Assembly: GCF_900141765.1 (NCBI RefSeq)
Contig: NZ_FSRK01000003.1
Span: forward strand, 434,001 to 498,000
Reading direction: 5' to 3'
Length of the DNA: 64,000 nt
Origin: Epilithonimonas zeae
GTDB lineage: Bacteria > Bacteroidota > Bacteroidia > Flavobacteriales > Weeksellaceae
The notes beneath the pieces are model-generated. The model was not told the origin of the DNA. It ran no database searches and saw nothing but the letters and a program-made list of their open reading frames with translations. The position numbers and the translations under genes are program-made. Position 1 is the first letter of the stretch, and the number at the start of each line of letters is the position of its first letter. Below are positions 18,132 through 26,570 of the stretch, in pieces.

Positions 18132-18884
18132 ATGCAGCAGCTGAAAGAGCAGATAAGCGGACTCATCATCACTTATAATGAAGAAAAAAACATTCAGGAA
18201 GTTCTTGAATGTTTTGACTTTTGTGATGAAATTATTCTTGTAGACTCTTTCAGCACAGATAAAACTTTAGAAATCGCAAGGCAATTTCCGAAAGTGAAAA
18301 TTATTCAAAACAAATTTGAAGATTTTACAAAACAAAGAAATCTCGCTTTGGAGGAGACAAAAAATGACTGGGTCTTATTTTTAGATGGTGATGAAAGAAT
18401 TACACCGAAACTAAGAGAGGAAATTATCGAAACTGTTAAAAATCCTGATGCTAAAGATGCGTATTATTTTTACAGAACATTTTTTCTAGGAAGGAAACAA
18501 ATCAATTTTTCAGGCACTCAGAATGATAAAAATTTCCGTTTATTCAGAAAGTCAAAAGCACGTTATTCTAAAAATAAAAAAGTTCATGAGACTTTGGAAG
18601 TCAGTGGAACAACAGGAGTTTTAAAACATAAACTTCTTCACTATTCCTTTGAAAACTACGAGCAATTCAGAAATAAAATGTTGTCTTATGGTAGATTAAA
18701 AGGGCAGGAACTTCAACTGAAGGGCGAAAAATATAACTTCATCAAACAATGGAGCAAAGTTATTTTCAAATTCTTTAAAACTTATTTTCTAAAAATTGGA
18801 ATATTGGATGGTATCAATGGATTGAAAATCAGCTATCTTCAGAGTTTATACGTCTACGAGACTTATAGAACTTTGAAGCACTAA
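18132..18884 (+). CDS. Glycosyltransferase family 2, WaaE/KdtX-like
   Basis: A 250-residue GT2 enzyme of the short lipopolysaccharide-core type: GLIITYNEEKNIQEVLECF, then EIILVDSFSTDKTLEIA, FTKQRNLALEETKNDWVLFL and the metal-binding DGDERI near residue 88. The QRNLAL...WVLFLDGDE spacing is that of WaaE/KdtX beta-1,4-glucosyltransferases of the inner core. It directly follows rocD (1-bp gap). The sugar specificity is inferred from family resemblance only. Confidence 0.83.
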   Translation: MQQLKEQISGLIITYNEEKNIQEVLECFDFCDEIILVDSFSTDKTLEIARQFPKVKIIQNKFEDFTKQRNLALEETKNDWVLFLDGDERITPKLREEIIETVKNPDAKDAYYFYRTFFLGRKQINFSGTQNDKNFRLFRKSKARYSKNKKVHETLEVSGTTGVLKHKLLHYSFENYEQFRNKMLSYGRLKGQELQLKGEKYNFIKQWSKVIFKFFKTYFLKIGILDGINGLKISYLQSLYVYETYRTLKH

Positions 18885-18902
18885 CTCAAATTCTTAAGAG
18901 TT

Positions 18903-19772
18903 TTATTTCTTAATGTAAATAGGTTTTTTATTCTTATAAAATTGATCAACCAAGTTTTTGAGTTTTCTTTGGGAAGTAGATTCCTTTACCTTAATTGGAA
19001 TTTGAGTAAAATCTATTTCTCTTATCCTTTCTATAATTTGATCTAAAGAATAATTCTTCATGAAGATTTCTTTCAAAAAATGGCCAATGATTTTGTTCCA
19101 TTCTGGCTTATTTCCCCAATAATGTCCAACGACATGATCCGCAGGTTTCAGGGATGAATATTTATTCAATCCTAATGAGAAGGCAAATTGTTCTATTAGT
19201 CTTCTTGTCACGCCATCTGCACACATTGCGTCATTAATTTCTAAAGTTAAATCAAGACAAGCAAAATGTTTTGGAGAAATACCGATCAACCCTGCATTCC
19301 ACATCGTAGAATCATCGTCTATTTTAGTATTAAAATACGATTTTCCCTTCATTTGTTTCCACATCAGTTTTTCAGTTTTTGATGAAAGAGCCGATAGTTT
19401 TCCTTCCTCTACATGCATAAAATTTTGTCCATTTTTCATTCCATCCCGTATAGAATCCATATTCTGATAAAAAAAAGTATCTCCGTCTAAATATAGAATA
19501 GAGTCTAATGGATATTTTTCGGCCACTAATTGTAGCGCTTTGATTTTCACTCTCCAAAAAAATTGATATTTGCCTTCCCACTCTTTTATAATTGCACGGC
19601 TAATGGGTATTATTTCTATCTTATCCTGAAAAGAAGCAAATAATGATGGATCTTCTGCAACAACGATAATCCTGTCTTCAGTATTTTTATGCGCAAAAGC
19701 TGTGTAGACAGAAAAATAGACTTGCTGATAATTGTCCATGTTATTGCCAAATACCAGATAAATTATATTCAT
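18903..19772 (-). CDS. Putative GT-A-fold glycosyltransferase
   Basis: A 289-residue protein beginning MNIIYLVFGNNMDNYQQVYF. The central SILYLDGDTFFYQNMD carries a DxD-type metal motif (DGD, near residue 98), and MWNAGLIGISPKHF resembles the acceptor-side segment of GT8/GT32-like enzymes. No signal peptide is apparent. It converges with the WaaE-like gene, leaving a gap of only 18 bp, and diverges from the glycosyltransferase at 19982 across a hairpin with outward-facing promoter motifs. The fold is likely; the activity is unassigned. Confidence 0.65.
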   Translation of the reverse strand: MNIIYLVFGNNMDNYQQVYFSVYTAFAHKNTEDRIIVVAEDPSLFASFQDKIEIIPISRAIIKEWEGKYQFFWRVKIKALQLVAEKYPLDSILYLDGDTFFYQNMDSIRDGMKNGQNFMHVEEGKLSALSSKTEKLMWKQMKGKSYFNTKIDDDSTMWNAGLIGISPKHFACLDLTLEINDAMCADGVTRRLIEQFAFSLGLNKYSSLKPADHVVGHYWGNKPEWNKIIGHFLKEIFMKNYSLDQIIERIREIDFTQIPIKVKESTSQRKLKNLVDQFYKNKKPIYIKK

Positions 19773-19825
19773 ATCGGTGGAAATTTCGTTTAAAAATTTT
19801 TAATATAATACTAAGTTTATTCAAC

Positions 19826-19901
19826 TTTATGCCAAAATTAATAAAAACAAGCTGGTCTCGATTTTTTCCGCTTGATATATTTTTACTAATTTTGGCATAA
19901 A
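19826..19901. promoter_or_regulatory. Long inverted repeat with outward-facing -7 motifs
   Basis: The left arm starts TTTATGCCAAAATTAATAAA; the right arm ends TAATTTTGGCATAAA. The arms match over 21 of 22 bases, plus an outer-loop CAAGC/GCTTG pair. Each arm carries TAATTTTG reading outward (minus strand 19833-19840, plus strand 19887-19894), towards the genes at 19772 and 19982. The central spacer is about 17 bp. It could be a divergent promoter with an operator, or the remnant of a small palindromic element. Confidence 0.55.
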
Positions 19902-19981
19902 TATTCGGCAAGTATAGCCATTAAAAAGTAAAAAGGAATGATTTTTATTCAAATATAAATTTTTCTTCATCAAAAATTCTT

Positions 19982-20947
19982 ATGAATAACTATCCATTGA
20001 TTAGCGTAATCATCCCTTGTTATAATGCCGAAAGGTCGTTGGAGAAATGTCTGACTTCTGTAATTCAACAATCTTACAATAATCTAGAAATTATTTTGAT
20101 TGATGATGGTTCGACCGATAATACTTCAAAAATATATGAAGACTTCCAACGTAGAGATGACAGAATAAAAATTTTCCGGCAAGAGAATTCAGGTGTTTCA
20201 AAAACGAGAAATGAAGGTTTAAAAGTTGCCACAGGTGAATATATTTGTTTTGTCGATTCTGATGACTGGGTAGAACCAGATTATTGTTCAGAATTGTATC
20301 AGCTACTTATTGAACAAAATGCTGACATTTCCATTATAGAAGCCTCATACGAAGATGAAAACGGAAATGTTGTATTTGACAAACCCACATCAGAAGAGAA
20401 AGTATTGGACGGAAAAAGGGCGTTATCTCTTTTATTGGAAGACAATGTTATCCAAAGCCATCCGTGGGGGAAATTATACAAAGCATCTTTTTTTAACAAT
20501 GTGCGCTTCCCAGAAAACCTGAAATGTTTTGAAGATTACTCAACACTTTTCAAAGTTTTTGATAAAGCCGAAAAAGTTGTTAAATGCAATGATAAGCTTT
20601 ATCATTATATACAGCTTGATGACAGCCTCTCTCATAGTCTCTCTCCTGAAACTGCCTATTATTTTTATTTGGCGATAATGGATGTTTACAAATTTTGGCA
20701 AAGTAAAACACATCTTAAAAATAACGGAAAAGTCATAAAAGATTTTATCCGAAAACTTCTGATGGTTCTTAAACGGATTCTAAGAAGCACAACCGAAAGG
20801 GAAATGCGAACAGAAAAGGAAGAAATTCGACAATCTTTTAAATCACTTTTGGTATATCCTGCTAGAGATATTGGTATAGAATTTTATCTTCATGTAAGGC
20901 TATATTATTATTATCCAAATTTGTACACGAGATTGATCTCAAAGTAA
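19982..20947 (+). CDS. Glycosyltransferase family 2 protein
   Basis: A 321-residue GT2: LISVIIPCYNAERSLEKCLT, then ILIDDGSTDNTSKIYEDFQ, NEGLKVATGEYICFVDSDDW with the DSDD metal motif near residue 92, and HPWGKLYKASFF downstream, as in EpsJ/WfgS-like polysaccharide transferases. The C-terminal 90 residues are basic and probably peripheral to the membrane. It is the only rightward gene inside the polysaccharide block and converges with the gene ending at 21026. Confidence 0.85.
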   Translation: MNNYPLISVIIPCYNAERSLEKCLTSVIQQSYNNLEIILIDDGSTDNTSKIYEDFQRRDDRIKIFRQENSGVSKTRNEGLKVATGEYICFVDSDDWVEPDYCSELYQLLIEQNADISIIEASYEDENGNVVFDKPTSEEKVLDGKRALSLLLEDNVIQSHPWGKLYKASFFNNVRFPENLKCFEDYSTLFKVFDKAEKVVKCNDKLYHYIQLDDSLSHSLSPETAYYFYLAIMDVYKFWQSKTHLKNNGKVIKDFIRKLLMVLKRILRSTTEREMRTEKEEIRQSFKSLLVYPARDIGIEFYLHVRLYYYYPNLYTRLISK

Positions 20948-21025
20948 TACCTTTGATTATTTTCTGTATTGTATTTACAGAAAAATGACTTAAGCCTTTT
21001 TCAAATCTTTTACATAAAAAACAAA

Positions 21026-21856
21026 TTATTTGTCCGAAGATTTTTTTTGAATTCTTGGTAAAAACAAAAGAAATAAGCTGATCATCCATTTAAAAATCCG
21101 CCAAGCTACCGGATATTTTTTGATGTGTAAAACCTGCTTTACTCTTTTTGTTCGAGTCTCCTTAGCCAATTCTGCATCTTCTCTGAAGGCTGCAAAATAC
21201 TTATTGAGAGTTGTTTCTCTTTCCTGAATGTAAATCGGCAGGTTTTCAACTTTTGCAGAAATACCAGAGAAATCATAATAACAAATAATCTCCTTCAAAT
21301 GTTTGAACGATACATTATGAAGACAAACCATGATAATAAAAAACTCCCAGTCTGCACAAATTTTGTACTCTTCATTATAAAAAAAGTAGTCGTTAAATAA
21401 AGATTTTTTGATAAATACAGCCTGATGATTAAGCCCACCATCATAGAAAAAACCAAAGGTTAATTTTTCCGGAGCCTTAATAACTTTTCGATAACCTTGG
21501 TCATTAAAGAAAACGGAATCTCCATATAAAATATCTATATCAAAATCGAATTCAGCTCTTATCTTTTCCAGAACAAACTCATCATAAAAGAAATCGCCAC
21601 TATTCATAAAGATGATGTAATCGCCTTCTGCCTTTTTAATTCCTTTGTTCATTGCATTGTAGACCCCAGAATCTTTCTCAGAAACCCAGTAATTTATCTG
21701 ATCATTTTGTTCAATCAGTTCTTTGCTGCCATCAGTGCTTCCACCGTCAATTACAATAAACTCAAAATCTTTCCAGGTCTGAGCCCAGATAGATTCAAAA
21801 GTTTTAATCAGACCTTCTTTATTATTATAGTTGATTGTTAATACTGTTAATTTCAT
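21026..21856 (-). CDS. Glycosyltransferase family 2 protein, WcaA/PgaC-like
   Basis: A 276-residue GT2: MKLTVLTINYNNKEGLIKTF, FIVIDGGSTDGSKELI, GVYNAMNKGIKKAEGDYI and FMNSGDFFYDE (metal site near residue 85). The IDGGSTDGS and YNAMNKGI motifs characterise the colanic-acid/O-antigen subgroup. A hydrophobic C-terminal segment (WRIFKWMISLFLLFLP) may anchor it to the membrane. Its start overlaps the stop of the upstream glycosyltransferase by 4 bp, so it belongs to the leftward operon. Confidence 0.85.
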   Translation of the reverse strand: MKLTVLTINYNNKEGLIKTFESIWAQTWKDFEFIVIDGGSTDGSKELIEQNDQINYWVSEKDSGVYNAMNKGIKKAEGDYIIFMNSGDFFYDEFVLEKIRAEFDFDIDILYGDSVFFNDQGYRKVIKAPEKLTFGFFYDGGLNHQAVFIKKSLFNDYFFYNEEYKICADWEFFIIMVCLHNVSFKHLKEIICYYDFSGISAKVENLPIYIQERETTLNKYFAAFREDAELAKETRTKRVKQVLHIKKYPVAWRIFKWMISLFLLFLPRIQKKSSDK

Positions 21857-22986
21857 TTTCTCTTATCTTCTACTGCTTGTCTGTAAACCTCCAAACATTG
21901 TTCTGCTGCCACTTTCCAATCAAATTTTTTCACCTGCTCCAATCCTTTTTCGGAGAATAGTGTTCTTAAATTATCATCATCTAGTAACATTCTGATTTGG
22001 CTTCTTAAATCCTCTTCTGACGTACTATCAAAATATATACCTGCATCTCCAGCAACTTCAGGAAAAGATGCGTTATTGGACAGGATGATAGGACATCCAC
22101 AAGCCATTGATTCGAGAACCGGTATTCCGAATCCTTCATATTGTGACGGAAAAACAAAAAATTTCGCATTTTTATAGAAATGTCCCAACTGATCTTCCTC
22201 AAAATTCTTTTGCTTAATTTGTTGACTCAGACCCTTATCTTCGATGTAATTGATTTCGTCATCTTTGAATTCACCACCTCCTGCGGCTAATAATACCAAA
22301 TCTGGATTTTCTTTTAGAATTGGTTTAATAGCACTGACTAAAAATCTGAAATTTTTATAATCGGCTCTGGATCCGACGTATAAAACATAATTCTTTGGCA
22401 AATTAACTTTGCCGTACTCTTTAATTTTTATAGAACTGCCATGGTGAATGACATGAATTTTATTCGCATCAATATTAGGAAAGATTTTTAGTATGTCTTT
22501 TTTTGTATTATGAGAAACCGCAATGATGCGAGTAGCTTTGTAAATTAGTTTTTTTTTATTTTCTATAACCCTATAAGGATCATCAGAAAAATACTGTGGA
22601 AACAATTCGTGAATCATATCATAAACAGTTAGCACAAAAGGTTTTTCTCCTATTAAATCAAGAAAATAAGGATTGTAATAAGTGGGAATAAAAACATCAT
22701 AATTATTATTCCGGCAAACTTGTTTTAAAGACTTTTCTGATTTTTTCTTTCTGAGCGTTTTTGTACTTATTTTAAAAAATGATAGAAGATTATAAAATGA
22801 TACTAGAATTTTATTTTTAGAAAGAAGATTGCTTGTTTTGAGATAAAAATTATCGGTATAGTAAATTGGTAAAACAACTTCCAAATCATCCTTTTTCTCA
22901 AGTTCAGAAAATATTTCTGTGTAATATCTCGATATCCCACCATAAGTTTGCTGACTAAAAATCTGCGGATCTAATAATATTTTCAT
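21853..22986 (-). CDS. Glycosyltransferase family 4 (GT-B) protein
   Basis: A 377-residue retaining GT-B enzyme: KILLDPQIFSQQTYGGISRY at the N-terminus (GGISRYY acceptor loop), TVYDMIHELFP, VSHNTKKDIL, YVLYVGSRADYKNF, then FVFPSQYEGFGIPVLESMAC with the EGFGIPVLE nucleotide-sugar signature. It is similar in plan to the adjacent 407-residue enzyme, suggesting an old duplication. It overlaps the downstream GT2 gene by 4 bp. Confidence 0.87.
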   Translation of the reverse strand: MKILLDPQIFSQQTYGGISRYYTEIFSELEKKDDLEVVLPIYYTDNFYLKTSNLLSKNKILVSFYNLLSFFKISTKTLRKKKSEKSLKQVCRNNNYDVFIPTYYNPYFLDLIGEKPFVLTVYDMIHELFPQYFSDDPYRVIENKKKLIYKATRIIAVSHNTKKDILKIFPNIDANKIHVIHHGSSIKIKEYGKVNLPKNYVLYVGSRADYKNFRFLVSAIKPILKENPDLVLLAAGGGEFKDDEINYIEDKGLSQQIKQKNFEEDQLGHFYKNAKFFVFPSQYEGFGIPVLESMACGCPIILSNNASFPEVAGDAGIYFDSTSEEDLRSQIRMLLDDDNLRTLFSEKGLEQVKKFDWKVAAEQCLEVYRQAVEDKRK

Positions 22987-22998
22987 ATTGACTCAAGA

Positions 22999-24222
22999 TT
23001 AAAGACTTAATATTTTATTATAAATATCAATATGTTGTTGAACTGTCTTTTCCCACGAAAATTTTTTGGCTTGCATAAGCGATTTTTCACTTAGTTCATT
23101 TCTGTAAAACTTATCATTGTAAAGCTTCCACATAGACTTTACAAGACTTTCCTGATCTTTTGGATCCAATAATATCCCAGCTTCTCCTACGACTTCGGGT
23201 AATGACGATGTATCAGAAACAACACTTGGCGTGCCGCATTGCATTGCCTCAAGTGGCGGAAGTCCAAATCCTTCATAAAAAGACATGTAGTAAAATGAAT
23301 TCGCGTGACTGTAAATACTTGCCAAATCTTCATCAGGAATTCGTCCAGTTATGATAATTCTATCTTGAAAATCTTTTGCATGACCAAATTCATTGAATAT
23401 TTTATCAAAATCCCAACCTTTACCGCCAACTAAAACTAAACTAAGATCATGAATTTTTTTGTCAGAAATCAATCTCACAAAACTTCGAATGACGTGATCA
23501 ATATTTTTACGTGGCTCTAAAGTACTTAGGCTTAAAAAATACTTTTCTGGAATATTATATTTTCCTTGAACTTCCGAGAACTTTGTCTCGTTTTTACATT
23601 GATAAAAAAATTCTGGCGATGCTGCTAAAAGACTTACAAATACTTTATTAGGATCAATTTGTGGAGCATATTTCAATAAATCCATTTTTGTATTTTCGGA
23701 TACGCAGATTGCAAAATTATTCTTACCAATACTTGTAATAGTATTTTCCAGAAGTTCCGTATTAGAATTATATTCCGGTAACAATACTGGGATCAAATCA
23801 TGTATTGTTACAATTTTTTTAATATCTGGGAATTTAGCAAGACTTTCGTGAATTGGATAGAATAATGAATGATATATGTTGGCCGTATCAACTTCTTTAC
23901 TATAGCTTATTCTATAATCAAATAATCCAAATTTATTATAAAGTTTTCTGAAAAATTTCTCTTTACGAAAGGGAATAAATCTAATTCTTTTAAAAGAAGT
24001 GGCAGGTTTAATCACTACATGATTTTCACAAATAAACCGATCAATCTTTGAATTTGTATGTTTATCTTTGTTAAAATTAAAGTTAGAATATAGAACTTTC
24101 AAATCTGCTCTCAATGCAAAACGTTTGAAGATCTCATAAGCAACTCTGTATACTCCCGTTTGATTATTTTTATAGGAATTTCCTATAACTTCTAGATCAA
24201 ATATGACTTTTATTTTTTGCAC
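22999..24222 (-). CDS. Glycosyltransferase family 4 (GT-B) protein
   Basis: A 407-residue GT-B enzyme: [18 protein letters not shown] near the start, [45 protein letters not shown], and [19 protein letters not shown] with the [11 protein letters not shown] donor-binding motif. Mannosyltransferase-like (the STLEPRKN segment is frequent in mannose-using GT4), but the sugar is unproven. It lies 12 bp upstream of the 377-residue enzyme on the same strand. Confidence 0.87.
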   Translation of the reverse strand: MQKIKVIFDLEVIGNSYKNNQTGVYRVAYEIFKRFALRADLKVLYSNFNFNKDKHTNSKIDRFICENHVVIKPATSFKRIRFIPFRKEKFFRKLYNKFGLFDYRISYSKEVDTANIYHSLFYPIHESLAKFPDIKKIVTIHDLIPVLLPEYNSNTELLENTITSIGKNNFAICVSENTKMDLLKYAPQIDPNKVFVSLLAASPEFFYQCKNETKFSEVQGKYNIPEKYFLSLSTLEPRKNIDHVIRSFVRLISDKKIHDLSLVLVGGKGWDFDKIFNEFGHAKDFQDRIIITGRIPDEDLASIYSHANSFYYMSFYEGFGLPPLEAMQCGTPSVVSDTSSLPEVVGEAGILLDPKDQESLVKSMWKLYNDKFYRNELSEKSLMQAKKFSWEKTVQQHIDIYNKILSL

Positions 24223-24251
24223 GATAATAAATTCTTGTGTTTAATCTTTAA

Positions 24252-24905
24252 CTATAAAGTATCGTAAAAAGCATTTTGATTTCTTTGTCTATCAATATTT
24301 TTGATATGAACTAAACAATAATCTTCAGTATTAGATGGCATCTTCTTTACTTTTTTGAAATTGACAAGTACTTCGTGAATCTTATTCTGCCATCTTATAT
24401 CTTTTCCCAATTTAAAAATTCTGTTCTGATAATCCGGAAAGTTTATATAATCCTTTTCATTCAAATTCCAATTCCAATTTTTAATATCAGATTCTGTAAT
24501 TCCCTTAACAATATTTATCCGAGGTACCACGAAACAGTCATAGTTAAAATTTTTCCAAAGAAAGAATTTAAGGTTTTTTATGAGCTTTTTCTGAGGATAT
24601 TCATCGGCATCAATTTGAAATAAATACTGTTTGGTAGCGTGGGATATAAGATTATTTTTAAAGGTTGAAAAATCACCATCTAATTTGGAAGTAATCCTTA
24701 TGATTTTTCCTCCGTAAGAATCTAAAGTTTTTGTAACATCAGCATTTTCTTTTGTAACATCCTGCAATACAATAATTTCATCATTTTCGTCAATCAGTGG
24801 AATAAGAATATCCAGAAGTTTTTTCACTTCCTTAGCTTCATTATTTACAGTAATCCCATAAGTAACGCTATTTACTCTTAAAAAATTGAGAATCCTGTTC
24901 AGCAT
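24252..24905 (-). CDS. Glycosyltransferase family 2-like protein
   Basis: A 217-residue short GT2-like protein: VTYGITVNNEAKEVKKLLDI, DEIIVLQDVTKENA, LISHATKQYLFQIDADEYPQ with a DAD metal motif near residue 99, and WQNKIHEVLVNFKK (a HEVL acceptor-side element as in WaaE-type enzymes). It overlaps the upstream glycosyltransferase gene by 38 bp, so the two are coupled; a later start is possible but would remove the GT2 opening strand. Confidence 0.72.
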   Translation of the reverse strand: MLNRILNFLRVNSVTYGITVNNEAKEVKKLLDILIPLIDENDEIIVLQDVTKENADVTKTLDSYGGKIIRITSKLDGDFSTFKNNLISHATKQYLFQIDADEYPQKKLIKNLKFFLWKNFNYDCFVVPRINIVKGITESDIKNWNWNLNEKDYINFPDYQNRIFKLGKDIRWQNKIHEVLVNFKKVKKMPSNTEDYCLVHIKNIDRQRNQNAFYDTL

Positions 24906-26064
24906 AGTTTTTTATAAGTTTTTTTTCTAATCTTATTCCTTCTTTTATAATGATAATCGGTTTATAATTTTTAAATATCTTATAATACAGTTGTTTGAAA
25001 AATGAAATTCGAAATTGTTTCTGTTCTACTCTATTCGAAATTAACTCAGATAAATTATTCAAAATATGTAAAGTCTTCGAATTCATTTTACTGCCATCCA
25101 CATAGACCATAACATCGTGCTCTCTTTTTTCTGCTAATAGATGTATCTTTTCATTCAAATTAATAGAAGTATTCAGTTGTTCAGTTTCCAAATAACTTTT
25201 AAAGTCAAAATCTGTGTAAATTTGAGAGACTAAAGGCTCCAATCCTGAAAGAGTCTCTAAAGTTCCATTTTTCAGAATCAATCCTATATCATACTTTGCT
25301 TTAGATTTTGAAAAGGTAGGGAATCCCCATTTCCGGACAAAATTTCTTTGGGATTTTTTTTCAATTGATAGAGTTTTATTTCTGAACTCTTCGGAAAATC
25401 TTGATGTCTTACTTACAAAATGATAAGTAATGGCACTTACACATAAGAAAATTTTCTCTCCTGATAACCTTAACCGTAGTATCAAATCATCATCTTCACA
25501 AAACATAGGAGCAAACAGCGGATCCAAACCTCCAATATTTAATAAAAGATCTTTTCTACAAGCTAGAAAGAAACTAGCAGAATCTACGAATTGTCCGGGT
25601 TTTGGATTGCTATTTTTCTCATAATCATAAAAACCTTTGTAATCAAAATCATCAAAAGAATTACCAAAATCTTTCACCTCTTTCCAAAGCCGTTCATCTT
25701 TCCCGAAGATTGGAGGTTCAATTGTTTTATAATATATGATATTATGCTTTTCTAATGCGAGGTAAATTTCTGCAAGGAAGTTATTTCCTAAAACCATATC
25801 ATTATGTAAGAAACAAACAAATTCTTTTGTAGCAACTTTTAGGGCTTTATTATAGGTGTCAGATAATGTTTTATGATGATCTGAATAATAATATTTTAAA
25901 TTTTTATCCTGTAAAGAATCAAGCCATTCGTGCGTTCCGTCTGTACTTCCAAAGCTCACAAAAACAATTTCAATTTCGTTATATAATAAACGAGTATTCT
26001 CATAAAACTTCTGAGAATACTCTAAATTATTTTTTAAGCCAACAAGAAAAGATAAATTGTTCAT
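24868..26064 (-). CDS. Glycosyltransferase family 2 protein, rhamnosyltransferase-like
   Basis: A 398-residue protein with an N-terminal GT2 domain: EIVFVSFGSTDGTHEWL, HKTLSDTYNKALKVATKEFV, CFLHNDMVLG (HND metal site near residue 92) and CEDDDLILRLRLSGEKIF, the ED motif of GT2 catalysis. About 170 C-terminal residues are of unknown role. It starts 6 bp after the cupin gene on the same strand and overlaps the next gene by 38 bp, so it lies in the middle of one long leftward operon (26414 to 21026). Confidence 0.82.
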   Translation of the reverse strand: MNNLSFLVGLKNNLEYSQKFYENTRLLYNEIEIVFVSFGSTDGTHEWLDSLQDKNLKYYYSDHHKTLSDTYNKALKVATKEFVCFLHNDMVLGNNFLAEIYLALEKHNIIYYKTIEPPIFGKDERLWKEVKDFGNSFDDFDYKGFYDYEKNSNPKPGQFVDSASFFLACRKDLLLNIGGLDPLFAPMFCEDDDLILRLRLSGEKIFLCVSAITYHFVSKTSRFSEEFRNKTLSIEKKSQRNFVRKWGFPTFSKSKAKYDIGLILKNGTLETLSGLEPLVSQIYTDFDFKSYLETEQLNTSINLNEKIHLLAEKREHDVMVYVDGSKMNSKTLHILNNLSELISNRVEQKQFRISFFKQLYYKIFKNYKPIIIIKEGIRLEKKLIKNYAEQDSQFFKSK

Positions 26065-26069
26065 TCCAT

Positions 26070-26414
26070 TTACTCCCTATCATAATCATCCTCCAGCCTC
26101 ACAATATCCTCTTCTCCAAAATAAGTTCCTGTCTGAACTTCTATGAAAACAACAGGTTCTTCTGTAAGATTCATGATTCTATGTTTCGCTCCTAGTGGAA
26201 TAAAAATGCTTTGTCCATAAGTCAAAGGGATTTCTTCTCCGTCTAAAACAATAGTTGCATTTCCTTCAATAATTGTCCATTGTTCCTGTCTTTTGTGATG
26301 GAACTGGTAAGATAATTTCTGACCGGGATTTACTTCTATTCTTTTCAGTTTGTAATTTGGTTCATCCGCCAAAACATAATATTTACCCCAAGGTCTTTCT
26401 CCGATTTCTAGCAT
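26070..26414 (-). CDS. Phosphomannose isomerase type II-like cupin
   Basis: A 114-residue protein matching the C-terminal cupin of bifunctional ManC/AlgA enzymes: GERPWGKYYVL, VNPGQKLSYQFHHKRQEQWT, then FIPLGAKHRIMNL. It lacks the mannose-1-phosphate guanylyltransferase half, so it is a stand-alone isomerase-type domain. A role in mannose-6-phosphate/fructose-6-phosphate interconversion is inferred from the family. First gene of the leftward polysaccharide operon, supplying or tuning sugar precursors for the glycosyltransferases. Confidence 0.82.
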   Translation of the reverse strand: MLEIGERPWGKYYVLADEPNYKLKRIEVNPGQKLSYQFHHKRQEQWTIIEGNATIVLDGEEIPLTYGQSIFIPLGAKHRIMNLTEEPVVFIEVQTGTYFGEEDIVRLEDDYDRE

Positions 26415-26570
26415 AGCTTTTATTTTAATCTACAAAAATAGTATTTCGGAAAAGATTAACCAAATTCGAAAGGCAAAACGCTCAGAATTTCTTAATTTTG
26501 CACCACAATTTTTGAAATGAATCATAATACGATTGCATATGACTTTTAAAAGAAAATTAAATATCTACAA

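Noticed and set aside
19826-19901. An invertible promoter of the Bacteroides capsule type.
   Set aside because: The inverted arms are separated by only about 17 bp, too little for an invertible segment, and no site-specific recombinase gene is present.
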